62,437 bases of DNA from the NCBI RefSeq assembly GCF_017614965.1, contig NZ_WVUG01000016.1, positions 1-62,437 of the forward strand, written 5' to 3'. The position numbers and the translations under genes are program-made. Shown piece by piece: positions 8,914 to 17,467 of the stretch (position 1 is the stretch's first letter; every line of letters begins with the position of its first letter). The notes below the pieces were generated by a model. The model saw nothing but the letters and a program-made list of their open reading frames with translations, was not told the origin of the DNA and did no database searches. This stretch comes from Streptomyces griseorubiginosus (lineage in GTDB: Bacteria; Actinomycetota; Actinomycetes; Streptomycetales; Streptomycetaceae).

Positions 8914-9573
8914 CTACCTTCGTGTGCCGCATCCGGGGCAGAACGCCGCGCCGTCCGGTACGACGGCCGAGCAGGAGGAGCAGTGGTCGGACTGGGCCAG
9001 GTGGTAGCCGCAGCCGGAGCAGTAAGCGGCTCCGTGGGTCTCGGTACGGCACTGGGGGCAGACCAGTTGGCGGGGCGTGGTGGGGTCGTAGTTCTGTCCC
9101 CCCTGCTGCCCGGCTGCGTAAGCCCGTTGTGAGGCCATGTCGTTCAGGCCACGTTGCTGGGCCGCCATGGCCTCGGCCGCGGTGTCGGGGGCGCAGTTCA
9201 GACACAGCCCCTGCGCCGCGTTCCAGCAGCGACCGCAGACGTAGTTCGTGCAGCGGGCGCAGCGGTTGAAGTGCGCCTGCGCGTTGCCGATCGCCCGTTG
9301 GAAGGCGTGGTCGCGGGCTTGTCCCCAGCCGGCCCCCGCGAGCCCGTCGGCCGCCGACGTCACACCCCGCCCCGTGTTGCCGAGGAGGCTCCAGGCCAGA
9401 TCCGTCCCCTTCCGGAGCCAACTGGCCGCGCGCTCACCCGTGTACGCCTCGAAGGACGACCGCCAGGTGTCATAGCAGCGCGAGCAGGAGAACTCGAACT
9501 GGAAACCCGCTCCGGTGCCGGTGCGTTCGCACAAATCCCGGTAGTTGTTGCTGAAGTAGATCTCGCTGCTCAC
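8914..9573 (-). CDS. zinc-ribbon protein of unknown function
   Basis: The product (219 residues from GTG 9573) is rich in paired cysteines. There is one CxxC near the N-terminus (CSRC), a group of three pairs in the middle (CARC, CGRC, CLNC), and four pairs at the C-terminus that form two zinc ribbons (CPQC...CSGC and CSSC...CPGC). The segment between is helical and rich in alanine and glycine. Proteins of this build often organise protein or nucleic-acid complexes, but I cannot assign a role. I prefer the GTG at 9573 because a GGGGGGA ribosome site lies just upstream; an ATG at 9621 would add 16 arginine-rich residues. No functional link with neighbours is apparent. Confidence 0.8.
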   Translation of the reverse strand: MSSEIYFSNNYRDLCERTGTGAGFQFEFSCSRCYDTWRSSFEAYTGERAASWLRKGTDLAWSLLGNTGRGVTSAADGLAGAGWGQARDHAFQRAIGNAQAHFNRCARCTNYVCGRCWNAAQGLCLNCAPDTAAEAMAAQQRGLNDMASQRAYAAGQQGGQNYDPTTPRQLVCPQCRTETHGAAYCSGCGYHLAQSDHCSSCSAVVPDGAAFCPGCGTRR

Positions 9574-9828
9574 GTGGTCCCCCCACAGGCCAAGCCGTCG
9601 GCACACTGCCCTACGACGCAAGCGGAAGAGTACTGGTTCTGTGTGGCTGAAAAGTCACCCCCATGGTCCTGTGCCCGGCCTCATGGCCCGTCATGTTCGC
9701 CGCCGGCGCGCGTGGCCGGATGTGGGCCGTGCGTCGTAGCCGGGGGCAGGGCGTCGGCGGCCATTGCGGCGGCGACCACTTCCTCTCTTACCGAATGCAC
9801 GTATTCGGGAATTCGAGGAGATCCAGCA

Positions 9829-10047
9829 TCATGAGCTTTTCCACTGGTCAGGGCCGCCGCCACGCCATTCGATGAGGGCGGACCCTGCGACGTCCATCTT
9901 GTCCCAGTCCTGCAGACCTGCCTCCTGAAGGAGAACGGCTACGTCCAGGAGCCCATAGGCGATACCGACGAAGTGATCGCCGATGCGGACACGCCGGCCG
10001 CCGTCTTCCGCTGGCGGATAGATGATGACGCTCTGGTCAGTGGGCAT
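9829..10047 (-). CDS. small hypothetical protein
   Basis: A 72-residue acidic protein with ATG start. It has no membrane segment or signal peptide and no motif I recognise. Its start (MPTDQSVIIYPPAEDGGRRV) has the composition of a real Streptomyces protein rather than a GC-rich artefact. It lies just before an insertion-sequence remnant on the other strand. Possibly a small conserved hypothetical; no function assigned. Confidence 0.5.
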   Translation of the reverse strand: MPTDQSVIIYPPAEDGGRRVRIGDHFVGIAYGLLDVAVLLQEAGLQDWDKMDVAGSALIEWRGGGPDQWKSS

Positions 10048-10162
10048 GTTTCCAGCGTGCGGGGTGGGCCGGTTTCGCGCATTTGGGACTGGTGCCGGCA
10101 GTGCGCAGGGCGGCGGGATTGGGAAGGAGGCGGCGCCGAGCGCTCCGGCGGAGTGCTACGCC

Positions 10163-10572
10163 ATGAGGGTGACCAGCCAGGGGCATCTCACTTGGCTCGA
10201 TACGCTGCCGGTCGTGGTCTCGATCGTTGAGCGGCTGGTGCCGGACGAGTTGTGGCAACTGTTCCAGCGGGTGGTTCCCGAGCCCCCGTCGCGGCCTCAA
10301 GGCGGCGGCCGGGTGACCGGGACGTGCTGGCCGCGATCGTCTTCGTGGCGACGTCGGGCTGTGCGTGGCAACAGTTGCCGTCCGCGTCGTTCGGTCCTTC
10401 GGGGTCCACCGTTCACCGGCGCTTCGCCGAGTGGGCGAAGGCCGGGGTGTGGACCGAGCTCCGTCGGCTGCTCTGCAAAGAACTCGCCATTCGTGACGAG
10501 CAGGAGTGGTCCCGTTGCGCGATCGACTTGGTGAACGCGCGAGCCCTCAAGGCGGGGCGCCGCCATCGCTGA
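10163..10572 (+). pseudogene. IS5-family transposase remnant
   Basis: The first part (ERLVPDELWQLFQRVVPEP) and the second part (DVLAAIVFVATSGCAWQQLP, then FGPSGSTVHRRFAEWAKAGV and RCAIDLVNARALKAG) match the N-terminal half of IS5-type transposases but lie in different frames. The break is near 10300. After about 10560 the similarity ends, so the catalytic C-terminal half with most of the DDE residues is gone. It is therefore an old, inactive fragment. Terminal inverted repeats were not found. Confidence 0.8.
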
Positions 10573-10769
10573 CCCGTCGAGTGCCTCACCGCCGTCGCCT
10601 GCGCCCTGCTCTGCTGCGTCGGACCCACGAAATGAGATGAGGTCTGGTGAGGCGGCCTCTCATCGCCGCACTCGTGCAAGCCGCGGTTCAACCTCTTGAC
10701 GTGGATGGGGTGTTCGCCGATAGTCATGGGTTGATCCGGCCGACCAAAGGCGGTCTGATTGCTCCTCAA

Positions 10770-10787
10770 ATTGTGAGCGCTAACAAT
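10770..10787. promoter_or_regulatory. distal lac-like operator of the arabinofuranosidase genes
   Basis: ATTGTGAGCGCTAACAAT is a near-perfect palindrome centred on AGCGCT. It is of the LacI/GalR operator type and resembles one half of the classical lac operator. It lies 99 bp upstream of a perfect copy (10869-10888) and about 245 bp before the GH54 start. No LacI-family gene is present in the window, so the regulator would act from elsewhere. Confidence 0.7.
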
Positions 10788-10868
10788 CCGGGGGCACTCG
10801 AGATTGGGCGCGCTCGCCATACATATCCACCCACCTCACAGGATCGACGGAGGGCCCAGTTCGTCCCC

Positions 10869-10888
10869 AATTGTTAGCGCTAACAATT
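10869..10888. promoter_or_regulatory. perfect LacI-type palindromic operator
   Basis: AATTGTTAGCGCTAACAATT is an exact 20-bp palindrome with the central CG step typical of LacI/GalR-family sites. It lies 144 bp upstream of the first GH54 gene. With the copy at 10770 it could allow looping repression, as the spacing of 99 bp is about nine and a half helical turns. It probably controls both arabinofuranosidase genes in response to an arabinose-derived inducer (inference). Confidence 0.8.
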
Positions 10889-11032
10889 CCAGAGCGTGTT
10901 CCGATGCCTGTCCCCGGTTGCCGGACACGTTTGCCCACCTCAGCGCCCCATCAGCCCGCTCCCCAGAGCCCACCGCGAAGCCGGTTGGGGGCGCGGCCTG
11001 CCGCTCCGTACCGACGAACAAGGGAGTTCTAG

Positions 11033-12583
11033 GTGCCTGCCCTGTTCCATTTCCGCCGACTGCGCCGCAGAGTGAGCGTCTCCCTGGCCTCGATCGCGCT
11101 CGCCTTCGCCGGTCTGGTCGCCTTCACCGGCACATCGCACGCCGCCACGCAGGAGCCGTGCGACATCTACGCGGCGGGGGGCACCCCGTGCGTCGCCGCG
11201 CACAGCACCACGCGCGCGCTCTTCGCCGCCTACAACGGCGCCCTCTACCAGGTGCAGCGAGCATCGGACAGCGCTTCGCGGAACATCGGGGTGCTGTCCG
11301 CCGGAGGAGTCGCCGACGCCGCGGCACAGGACTCCTTCTGCGCCGGAACCACCTGCACCATCACGCGCGTCTACGACCAGACCGGCGCCGGCAACACCCT
11401 GGTGTACCAGGGGCCCGGCGGCACCGGCGGCGCCGACACGGCGGCCAACGCGACCACCGAAGCGGTCAGTGTGGGCGGCCAGAAGGCCTACGCGCTGTAC
11501 ATCAACCCCGGCAACAGCTACTTCGCCTACAACTCCACCGGAGGCGTGCCGACCGGCAGCTCACCCGAGGGCGAGTACATGATCACCAGCGGCACCCACG
11601 TCAACAACGGCTGCTGTTTCGACTACGGCAACACCGAGACCGACCACCACGCCGACGGCAACGGTGCCATGGACGCCATCAACTTCAGCACGGAATGCTG
11701 GTTCGGCGGCTGCAGCGGGACGGGCCCGTGGGTGCAGGCGGACCTTGAGAACGGCCTGTTCACCGGCGGCAGCAAGGCGTGGAACCCCGACCAGGTCTCC
11801 GAGACCAGCCACTTCGTCACGGCGATGCTCAAGAACAACGGCACCACCCAGATGGCCCTGAAAGGCGCGGCCGCCCAGTCCACGAGCCTGACCCAGTTGT
11901 ACGGCGGCGCGCTGCCCAGCGGATACAACCCGATGCACAAGCAGGGCGCCATCATCCTGGGCAGCGGTGGCGACTGCTGCCAGACCAACCACAACGCAAG
12001 CGCGGGCACCTTCTACGAAGGCGCCATGGTCAGCGGCTATCCCTCCGACGCCACCGAGGCGGCGGTCCAGGCCAACATCGCAGCCGTCGGCTACAGCACC
12101 AGCACCCCCTTCACCCCCGGCGCCAAACTGTCCTTGCAGGCCACCACCGCCTGCTGCACCGGCGACTACCTGCAGCACGACACCAGTGACGACAAGGTCG
12201 TCATCGCGCCGGTGACCTCCTCCAGTTCGGCCACCGACAAGGGCGACGCGACCTGGATCGTGCGCGCCGGCCTGGCCAACGACAACTGCGTCTCCTTCGA
12301 GTCGGCCAACGCATCCGGCAGATACCTCAGGCACTACGCGTTCCAGCTCCACCTCCAACCCAACGACGGCACCAGCCAGTTCGCCGCAGACGCCACCTTC
12401 TGCCCCACCTCGGGCAACAGTGGCACGGGCTACTCGCTGAGATCTTTCAACTACCCGGCCAAGTACATCCGCCACTACAGCTTCACCGGCTACATCGCGA
12501 GCGACGGCGGCACCAACACCTGGGACACCGCCTCGATGTGGGCCCAGGACACCAGCTGGCTCGCAGCCTCCCCCTGGAGCTGA
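11033..12583 (+). CDS. abfB: secreted alpha-L-arabinofuranosidase, GH54 with CBM42
   Basis: The 516-residue protein has a cleavable signal peptide (likely cut after SHA, residue 37). Then come a GH54 catalytic domain (about 40-360) and a C-terminal CBM42 arabinose-binding domain (about 375-516). Aligned with the Aspergillus kawachii enzyme, the nucleophile is E239 in DLENGLF, the acid/base is D314 in SGGDCC, and the unusual vicinal disulfide of the active site is C194-C195. It would remove arabinose side chains from arabinan or arabinoxylan outside the cell. The start is a GTG with AGGGAG upstream. Odd feature: a second Cys-Cys pair (C315-C316) directly follows the catalytic aspartate, where the relative downstream has Asn-Ser. 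Two LacI-type sites lie upstream. Confidence 0.95.
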   Translation: MPALFHFRRLRRRVSVSLASIALAFAGLVAFTGTSHAATQEPCDIYAAGGTPCVAAHSTTRALFAAYNGALYQVQRASDSASRNIGVLSAGGVADAAAQDSFCAGTTCTITRVYDQTGAGNTLVYQGPGGTGGADTAANATTEAVSVGGQKAYALYINPGNSYFAYNSTGGVPTGSSPEGEYMITSGTHVNNGCCFDYGNTETDHHADGNGAMDAINFSTECWFGGCSGTGPWVQADLENGLFTGGSKAWNPDQVSETSHFVTAMLKNNGTTQMALKGAAAQSTSLTQLYGGALPSGYNPMHKQGAIILGSGGDCCQTNHNASAGTFYEGAMVSGYPSDATEAAVQANIAAVGYSTSTPFTPGAKLSLQATTACCTGDYLQHDTSDDKVVIAPVTSSSSATDKGDATWIVRAGLANDNCVSFESANASGRYLRHYAFQLHLQPNDGTSQFAADATFCPTSGNSGTGYSLRSFNYPAKYIRHYSFTGYIASDGGTNTWDTASMWAQDTSWLAASPWS

Positions 12584-12730
12584 CGAGCAACAAGCCCCCG
12601 GGTCCGGTGCCGAAGAGAGCCGAAGCCAGGCCGAACCCCGATAGGTGCCCACGCGAGCCGCGCCGTCCGCGCAGCCGGACACGGGGTACCGCCGACACGC
12701 ACATCACCCACCCAGTGAAGGAGTCTCCGC

Positions 12731-14287
12731 ATGTTCAAACCACCGTGGATACGCAGCGTCAGACGCGCACTCCTCGCGGCCGGTGCCACAGCCGCCCTGG
12801 CCGCCGGCCTCCTCACCGCCACAGCAGCCCCCTCCCAGGCCGCCGCCCAGGGGCCGTGCGACATCTACGCCGCCGGCGGCACCCCCTGCGTCGCCGCGCA
12901 CAGCACAACACGCGCCCTGTACGCGGCGTACAACGGCCCCCTGTACCAGGTCAGGCGCGCGTCGGACAACGCCACCCTGAACATCGGCCTGTTGAGCGCC
13001 GGCGGATACGCGAACGCCGCCGCCCAGGACACCTTCTGCGCCAACACCAGCTGTGTCATCACCGTCATTTACGACCAGTCGGGCAAGGGCAACAACCTCA
13101 GTCAGGCACCCGCGGGCGGAGCAGCCGGCGGACCGGACAACCTCGCCAACGCCTTCGAGGCGCCGGTCACCGTCGGCGGACACGAGGCGTACGGCGTGTA
13201 CGTCGCCCCCGGCACCGGCTACCGCAACAACAACACCAACGGCACCGCCACCGGAGACCAGGCCGAGGGCGAGTACGCGATCTTCGACGGCACCCACTTC
13301 AACGGTGGCTGCTGCTTCGACTACGGCAACGCCGAGACCAGCAGCACCGACACCGGCAACGGCCACATGGAGGCCATCTACTTCGGCAACAGCAAGTCCT
13401 GGGGCTACGGCAGCGGCAACGGCCCCTGGATCATGGCCGACCTCGAGAACGGTCTGTTCTCCGGCGTCAACCAGCACCTCAACTCGGGCGACCCCACCGT
13501 CACCAACCGATTCCTGACCGCCATGGTCAAGGGCGGCCCGAACCAGTGGGCCATCCGCGGCGGCGACGCCCAGTCCGGCAGCCTGTCCACCTACTACAGC
13601 GGCGTACGCCCCAACGTCTCCGGCTACAACCCGATGCACAAGGAAGGCGCGATCATCCTCGGCATCGGCGGCGACAACAGCAAGGGCGCCCAAGGCACCT
13701 TCTACGAAGGCGTCATGACCTCCGGCTACCCGTCGGACGCCACCGAGAACGCCGTACAGGCCAACATCACCGCCGCCGGCTACAACAGCGGCTCGACCAG
13801 CACCGGCTCGCTTTCCCCCGGCTCCCGGATCTCCCTGCAGGCCACCACCTCACCCTGCTGCACCACCGACTACCTCCGCCACGACGACGCCGACACCAAG
13901 GTCGTCATCTCCACCATCAGCTCCTCCAGTTCGGCCACCGACAAGTCCGACGCCACGTGGATCGTCCGCGCGGGCCTGGCCAACAGCTCCTGCCTGTCCT
14001 TCGAGTCCGCCAACGCCCCCGGCCAGTACCTGCGCCACTACAACTACGAGCTCTACCTGAACACGGACAACGGCGGCAGCACATTCGCACAGGACGCCAC
14101 CTTCTGCCCCACCACGGGCAACAGCGGGGTCGGCCACTCCTTCCAGTCCGTCAACTACCCGACGAAGTACATCCGCCACTACAACTACACGGCCTACATC
14201 GCCAGCAACGGCGGCTCCAACGCCTGGGACTCCACATCCTCATGGACCCAGGACACCAGCTGGCTCACCGCCTCCCCCTGGAACTGA
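12731..14287 (+). CDS. abfB: secreted alpha-L-arabinofuranosidase, GH54 with CBM42 (second copy)
   Basis: A close paralogue of the gene before it, 518 residues, with the same build: signal peptide (cut near APSQA, residue 37), GH54 domain and C-terminal CBM42 domain. Residue spacing from the vicinal cysteines C194-C195 to E239 and D315 is exactly that of the fungal type enzyme (C176-C177, E221, D297), so it should be active. It follows the first copy after 147 bp with its own AAGGAG site and no operator of its own, so it is probably co-transcribed. The two copies differ mainly in loops near the active site, which suggests different preferences for arabinan and arabinoxylan (inference). A long hairpin follows. 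Confidence 0.95.
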   Translation: MFKPPWIRSVRRALLAAGATAALAAGLLTATAAPSQAAAQGPCDIYAAGGTPCVAAHSTTRALYAAYNGPLYQVRRASDNATLNIGLLSAGGYANAAAQDTFCANTSCVITVIYDQSGKGNNLSQAPAGGAAGGPDNLANAFEAPVTVGGHEAYGVYVAPGTGYRNNNTNGTATGDQAEGEYAIFDGTHFNGGCCFDYGNAETSSTDTGNGHMEAIYFGNSKSWGYGSGNGPWIMADLENGLFSGVNQHLNSGDPTVTNRFLTAMVKGGPNQWAIRGGDAQSGSLSTYYSGVRPNVSGYNPMHKEGAIILGIGGDNSKGAQGTFYEGVMTSGYPSDATENAVQANITAAGYNSGSTSTGSLSPGSRISLQATTSPCCTTDYLRHDDADTKVVISTISSSSSATDKSDATWIVRAGLANSSCLSFESANAPGQYLRHYNYELYLNTDNGGSTFAQDATFCPTTGNSGVGHSFQSVNYPTKYIRHYNYTAYIASNGGSNAWDSTSSWTQDTSWLTASPWN

Positions 14288-14319
14288 CAGGCATCCGTCC
14301 CTCTCTCTGAACACCCTCG

Positions 14320-14362
14320 GCGAGCACGGCAGCCCTACAGAACCCAGGGAAGCCGTGCTCGC
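14320..14362 (+). terminator. long-stem hairpin after the GH54 pair
   Basis: GCGAGCACGGC pairs exactly with GCCGTGCTCGC (11 bp), and inside it CCCT pairs with AGGG, giving a long, nearly continuous hairpin 32 bases after the second GH54 stop. It probably ends the arabinofuranosidase transcript. Confidence 0.8.
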
Positions 14363-14755
14363 TCCCTTGTGTATTGGCTGGAGCGGCGATCAGAGGCTCA
14401 GTACGACACGCTCGTGCAGCTGACCGCCTTCGAGCACACGGTGCGACCCGGACGGTCTGTTCGGTTGGGCCCAGTTGCGGACGCTGCACAGCAGGCCGCC
14501 GGACCAACGCCGCATCGGATAGCTGGGGTTCCGCGCCGAAGTCCACCGTTTTGATGCTCGTCGAAAAGTTGGACCGGGCGCTTCGGCGCTTGGAGAGTGG
14601 TGCTCGCGGCAAAAGGCAGGGTGCGGTCTGCCGATATCGGGGTCGCTTCGTGCGTTTCCCGCAGATGTCCTCACTGCTGATGCCTTTGTGCTGCCCGCGA
14701 TGGGTGGCCCATGCCGGTATGGAGGAGACAGCACGCTGGGAGAGCGGACAGGGGA
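14363..14755. other. non-coding stretch, no gene recognised
   Basis: Reading frames on both strands here have atypical composition and match no family I can name. The stretch presumably holds the promoter of the prenyltransferase operon. No palindromic operator was obvious. Confidence 0.5.
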
Positions 14756-15919
14756 ATGGACAGCATCTTCTCGGGTGAGGGCCGTTCCATCGGCGGGTTC
14801 CTTCGGGAGCGCTGGATCGACATGTGCGACGGGCTTGGTCTGCCGGGGTCTGCGAGCGGGCCTGTGACAGACCAGGTCCAGGACCTTCTGCGGCCGTGGG
14901 CCGACATGCCCGTCGGGCAGGAAAGCCCCTTCCCCTCGTACGTCGCCGAGGACGGCTTCCCCGCCGAGATGTCCGTGAAGTGGTCCCGGGGGAGACCTGA
15001 ACTGCGCATCCTGTTCGAGACACTGGGCGCCTCCAGGCCCATCACCGCGGATTCCAACCGGACCGCGGCGGTGGCGCTGACGGACCGTTTGGCCGCCGAG
15101 CCCGGGGTTGGTCTGGATCGTTACGGGAAGGTGGCCGGTGTGTTCATGCCGGGCACCGGCCAGGGGGCAGTGCCCGTGCCCGTGTGGCACTCCCTGGCCT
15201 GGCGACCAGGGCACCCCCCGGCCTTCAAGGTCTATTTCGGTCTGTACGCCGTGCCGATGCCGGAACGTTACTCCCTGGTGGGCGAGGCGATGGAACGCCT
15301 CGCGATGGGCACCGCGTGGGCCGACACCTGTGCACGGGTGGCCCGAGGGACACAGACGGACGGAGCCGAGCGCGAACTGGAGTTCTTCGCCCTCGACCTC
15401 GACTCCAGCGCCCGGTCCCGAGTCAAGGTCTACTACCGCAACCACACCAGCAGCGTCGCGGCTTTGGAACAGATGGCCGCCCTCGCCCGTGCCCATGATC
15501 CGCACAGAGCGCGCTCCGCTTTCCGGGCTCTGCTCGGCACGGACCCTGAAGCCGCCGGCAAAGCGCCGCTGACCTGCTTGGCCTTCCGGCCGGACGCCCT
15601 CTGCGCCGACGAGTCGACCACTTACTTCCGGGTGTCAAGTTTCACCACATCCGACGCGGAAGCCGCGGCCAGGATCGGGGCGCTGATGGTGCACGAAGGC
15701 CTTGACCCGCAACGTCACCGTGCCCTTCTCCGTGCCGTGGCGCCGCGGCCTCTGAGCCAGAGCCGGGGCCTGCAGGAACTGGTCAGCTACCGCTCGCTCG
15801 GTCACGACGGCGACGTATGTGTCTACTTCAGGTTTCCGCTCTACCCTCAGCCGGCCGCACAGCCCAGCCCGCTGCCACGGCCACTGCGTACAACCCTCCA
15901 GGAGGACGCCTCCCGATGA
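14756..15919 (+). CDS. aromatic (indole) prenyltransferase, DMATS family
   Basis: The product (387 residues) shows the pattern of the ABBA-fold DMATS prenyltransferases: repeated beta-strand signatures such as FKVYFGLYAVP, RVKVYYRNHT and DVCVYFRFPL. These carry the basic and tyrosine residues that hold the prenyl diphosphate. There is no DDxxD motif, as expected for this fold. Bacterial members usually attach a dimethylallyl group to tryptophan or another indole. The ATG at 14756 is preferred, but an ATG at 14711 would add 15 residues. It is the first gene of a compact operon: its stop overlaps the next start (ATGA). Cytoplasmic; the exact acceptor is unknown. Weak direct similarity to fungal enzymes is normal for bacterial members. 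Confidence 0.82.
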   Translation: MDSIFSGEGRSIGGFLRERWIDMCDGLGLPGSASGPVTDQVQDLLRPWADMPVGQESPFPSYVAEDGFPAEMSVKWSRGRPELRILFETLGASRPITADSNRTAAVALTDRLAAEPGVGLDRYGKVAGVFMPGTGQGAVPVPVWHSLAWRPGHPPAFKVYFGLYAVPMPERYSLVGEAMERLAMGTAWADTCARVARGTQTDGAERELEFFALDLDSSARSRVKVYYRNHTSSVAALEQMAALARAHDPHRARSAFRALLGTDPEAAGKAPLTCLAFRPDALCADESTTYFRVSSFTTSDAEAAARIGALMVHEGLDPQRHRALLRAVAPRPLSQSRGLQELVSYRSLGHDGDVCVYFRFPLYPQPAAQPSPLPRPLRTTLQEDASR

Positions 15920-16554
15920 CCACCATGCCCGCGCCTCTACGGGAAGTCGCCGACAGGAACGAACAACACGTCCGCGCATACCGCTGCAGCGACCTGATTC
16001 TCCTGCTGGAGGACCCCGCGACACCGGCAGCCACCAAGGACGCCGTACTGACACACCTGGCACCGTGGTCGGAGGCGTTCCAGCGCATGATCAGTGTCCG
16101 GGCGGAGTTCGAGACCGACCCCCAACTCAAGGAACTCGCGGTACAACACCGACAAGAGGAGATCGGCCACGACGACATCCTGGCGGACAGCCACCCCTCC
16201 GGCCGGGCGGCCGAATGGGACCCCGTCGTCGAAGCCGGAGCCGCCTGGTTCGTCGAGCAGTTCCGCACCCTGCCCGGATTGCACCGCGTGGTCCTCGCCC
16301 ACCTCGTACTGGAGGCCGGCAGCCTCACCTTCAGCAACGCAGGCTCCCTGGCGTTCCCGGGCAACGCCTACTTCGCCCTGCACGACGAAGCGGACCAGGA
16401 GCACATCGAGATGGGCTACCGGCTGCTCGCCGAGCGCCAGGAGTGGCAGCTCGGTGATGTCACCGAACTCCTCGACCGCGCCTGGCAGATCATCACCATG
16501 GTCTCCGACCGGATCGTCGAACTGGCGCGCCGCGACACCACCGCCCCGGTATGA
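15916..16554 (+). CDS. heme-oxygenase-like / TenA-fold metalloprotein, probable di-iron oxidase
   Basis: This 212-residue helical protein resembles the iron-containing redox enzymes with a heme-oxygenase-like fold. Possible metal ligands fall in the expected helices: E81/E82 and H85 (EEIGHDD), E133 (LVLEAGS), then H156/D157, D160 and H163 (HDEADQEHIEMG). Such proteins (HDO family) carry out oxygen-dependent N-oxygenation, desaturation or carbon-carbon cleavage on amino-acid-like substrates. Start and stop overlap both neighbours by four bases, so it is translationally coupled to a prenyltransferase and a nucleotidyltransferase-like protein. A role in oxidising a prenylated indole or its precursor is inference. 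A TenA-like hydrolase is the alternative. Confidence 0.65.
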   Translation: MTTMPAPLREVADRNEQHVRAYRCSDLILLLEDPATPAATKDAVLTHLAPWSEAFQRMISVRAEFETDPQLKELAVQHRQEEIGHDDILADSHPSGRAAEWDPVVEAGAAWFVEQFRTLPGLHRVVLAHLVLEAGSLTFSNAGSLAFPGNAYFALHDEADQEHIEMGYRLLAERQEWQLGDVTELLDRAWQIITMVSDRIVELARRDTTAPV

Positions 16555-17381
16555 GCATGGTCCCCGAGGAGGCCGTTGACTCCGGCTCTGCCGCCACGAT
16601 CGCCGAGAGCTGCGCGAAGGAGTTCCGGCGCATTCTCGCCGACCGCCTCATCGCGGCCTACGCGCTGGGAAGCCTCGCGCACGGTGGGTTCGCGCCCGCC
16701 GTCAGCGACATCGACCTCGGGCTGGTCCTGACCGACCGCCGACACGACGACGACCGGATCATCGACCACGTCACCCGCGAGCTCCAGGCGAGGGACGGCG
16801 CTCATGGACGCCTGTCCGTGTTCTGGAGCTCGCTGCCGGCCCTGCGCGTGAACCGGGACGACGGGAGGTTCCCGGCTGTCGACCGGCTCGACCTCAAGAA
16901 CAGCGGCATGCTGCTCATGGGTGAGGACATTCGTCAGGAGGTGGAACAACCGGGCTCCGCCGTGCTGGTGACCGACAGCGTCCGCTTCGCGCTGCAGACG
17001 CTCGCCACGGGCCCCGTCCTGGCCGAGTTCCACGACCCCGCACCTCTGGCGGGCGACATCAGACGGTTCACCAAGGCGGTTCTGCTCCCTCTCCGATTCC
17101 TCTATACCGCCGCCACCGGGGATCCCGGATCCACCGACGACGCCATCCACCACCACCTCGCCCATCCCTCACCAGTGGCCGGCGAACTCGTACGCGCCGC
17201 GACGCGCGCACGCCACGGACAGCCGGACCCGGCAGAGCACCTCACCGAACTCCTCCGTACCGACCTCGTCCCCCTCTACCTCCACTACATCGACAGCTGC
17301 CTCGCCGGACTGACGCCCGCGGACACCGACCTGTCCCACGGCCTCACCCTCTGGCGGACACGACTTCTGGACGGGGTTTGA
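16551..17381 (+). CDS. nucleotidyltransferase-domain protein
   Basis: The 276-residue protein has the Pol-beta-type nucleotidyltransferase signature: GS at residues 40-41 and the metal-binding pair D53 and D55 in the segment SDIDLGLVL. The C-terminal half is helical, as in aminoglycoside adenylyltransferases and in MNT-type antitoxins. The ATG overlaps the stop of the gene upstream (ATGA), which ties it to the DMATS operon. It may adenylylate the pathway product (for self-protection or activation) or a protein; neither can be decided from sequence. No HEPN partner is seen next to it, so a toxin-antitoxin role is unlikely. The gene converges on a TetR regulator. Confidence 0.75.
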   Translation: MSMVPEEAVDSGSAATIAESCAKEFRRILADRLIAAYALGSLAHGGFAPAVSDIDLGLVLTDRRHDDDRIIDHVTRELQARDGAHGRLSVFWSSLPALRVNRDDGRFPAVDRLDLKNSGMLLMGEDIRQEVEQPGSAVLVTDSVRFALQTLATGPVLAEFHDPAPLAGDIRRFTKAVLLPLRFLYTAATGDPGSTDDAIHHHLAHPSPVAGELVRAATRARHGQPDPAEHLTELLRTDLVPLYLHYIDSCLAGLTPADTDLSHGLTLWRTRLLDGV

Positions 17382-17467
17382 GACGCAGCAGGCACCGGGA
17401 CAGCGCATCCGTGCGGCCGCTGCATCTTCGCGGCTCGGCTCCGGCGTCCTGGCGGCCGGCATCGCGC

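Noticed and set aside
10869..10888. Palindrome read as a terminator
   Set aside because: It is AT-rich, lies upstream of a gene and has no run of T; its form is that of a LacI operator.
14363..14755. Possible coding fragments on either strand
   Set aside because: Short frames have unusual composition and no recognisable family, so I left the stretch as non-coding.
16551..17381. Toxin-antitoxin (MNT/HEPN) unit
   Set aside because: There is no HEPN partner next to the nucleotidyltransferase, and the gene is coupled to biosynthetic genes instead.
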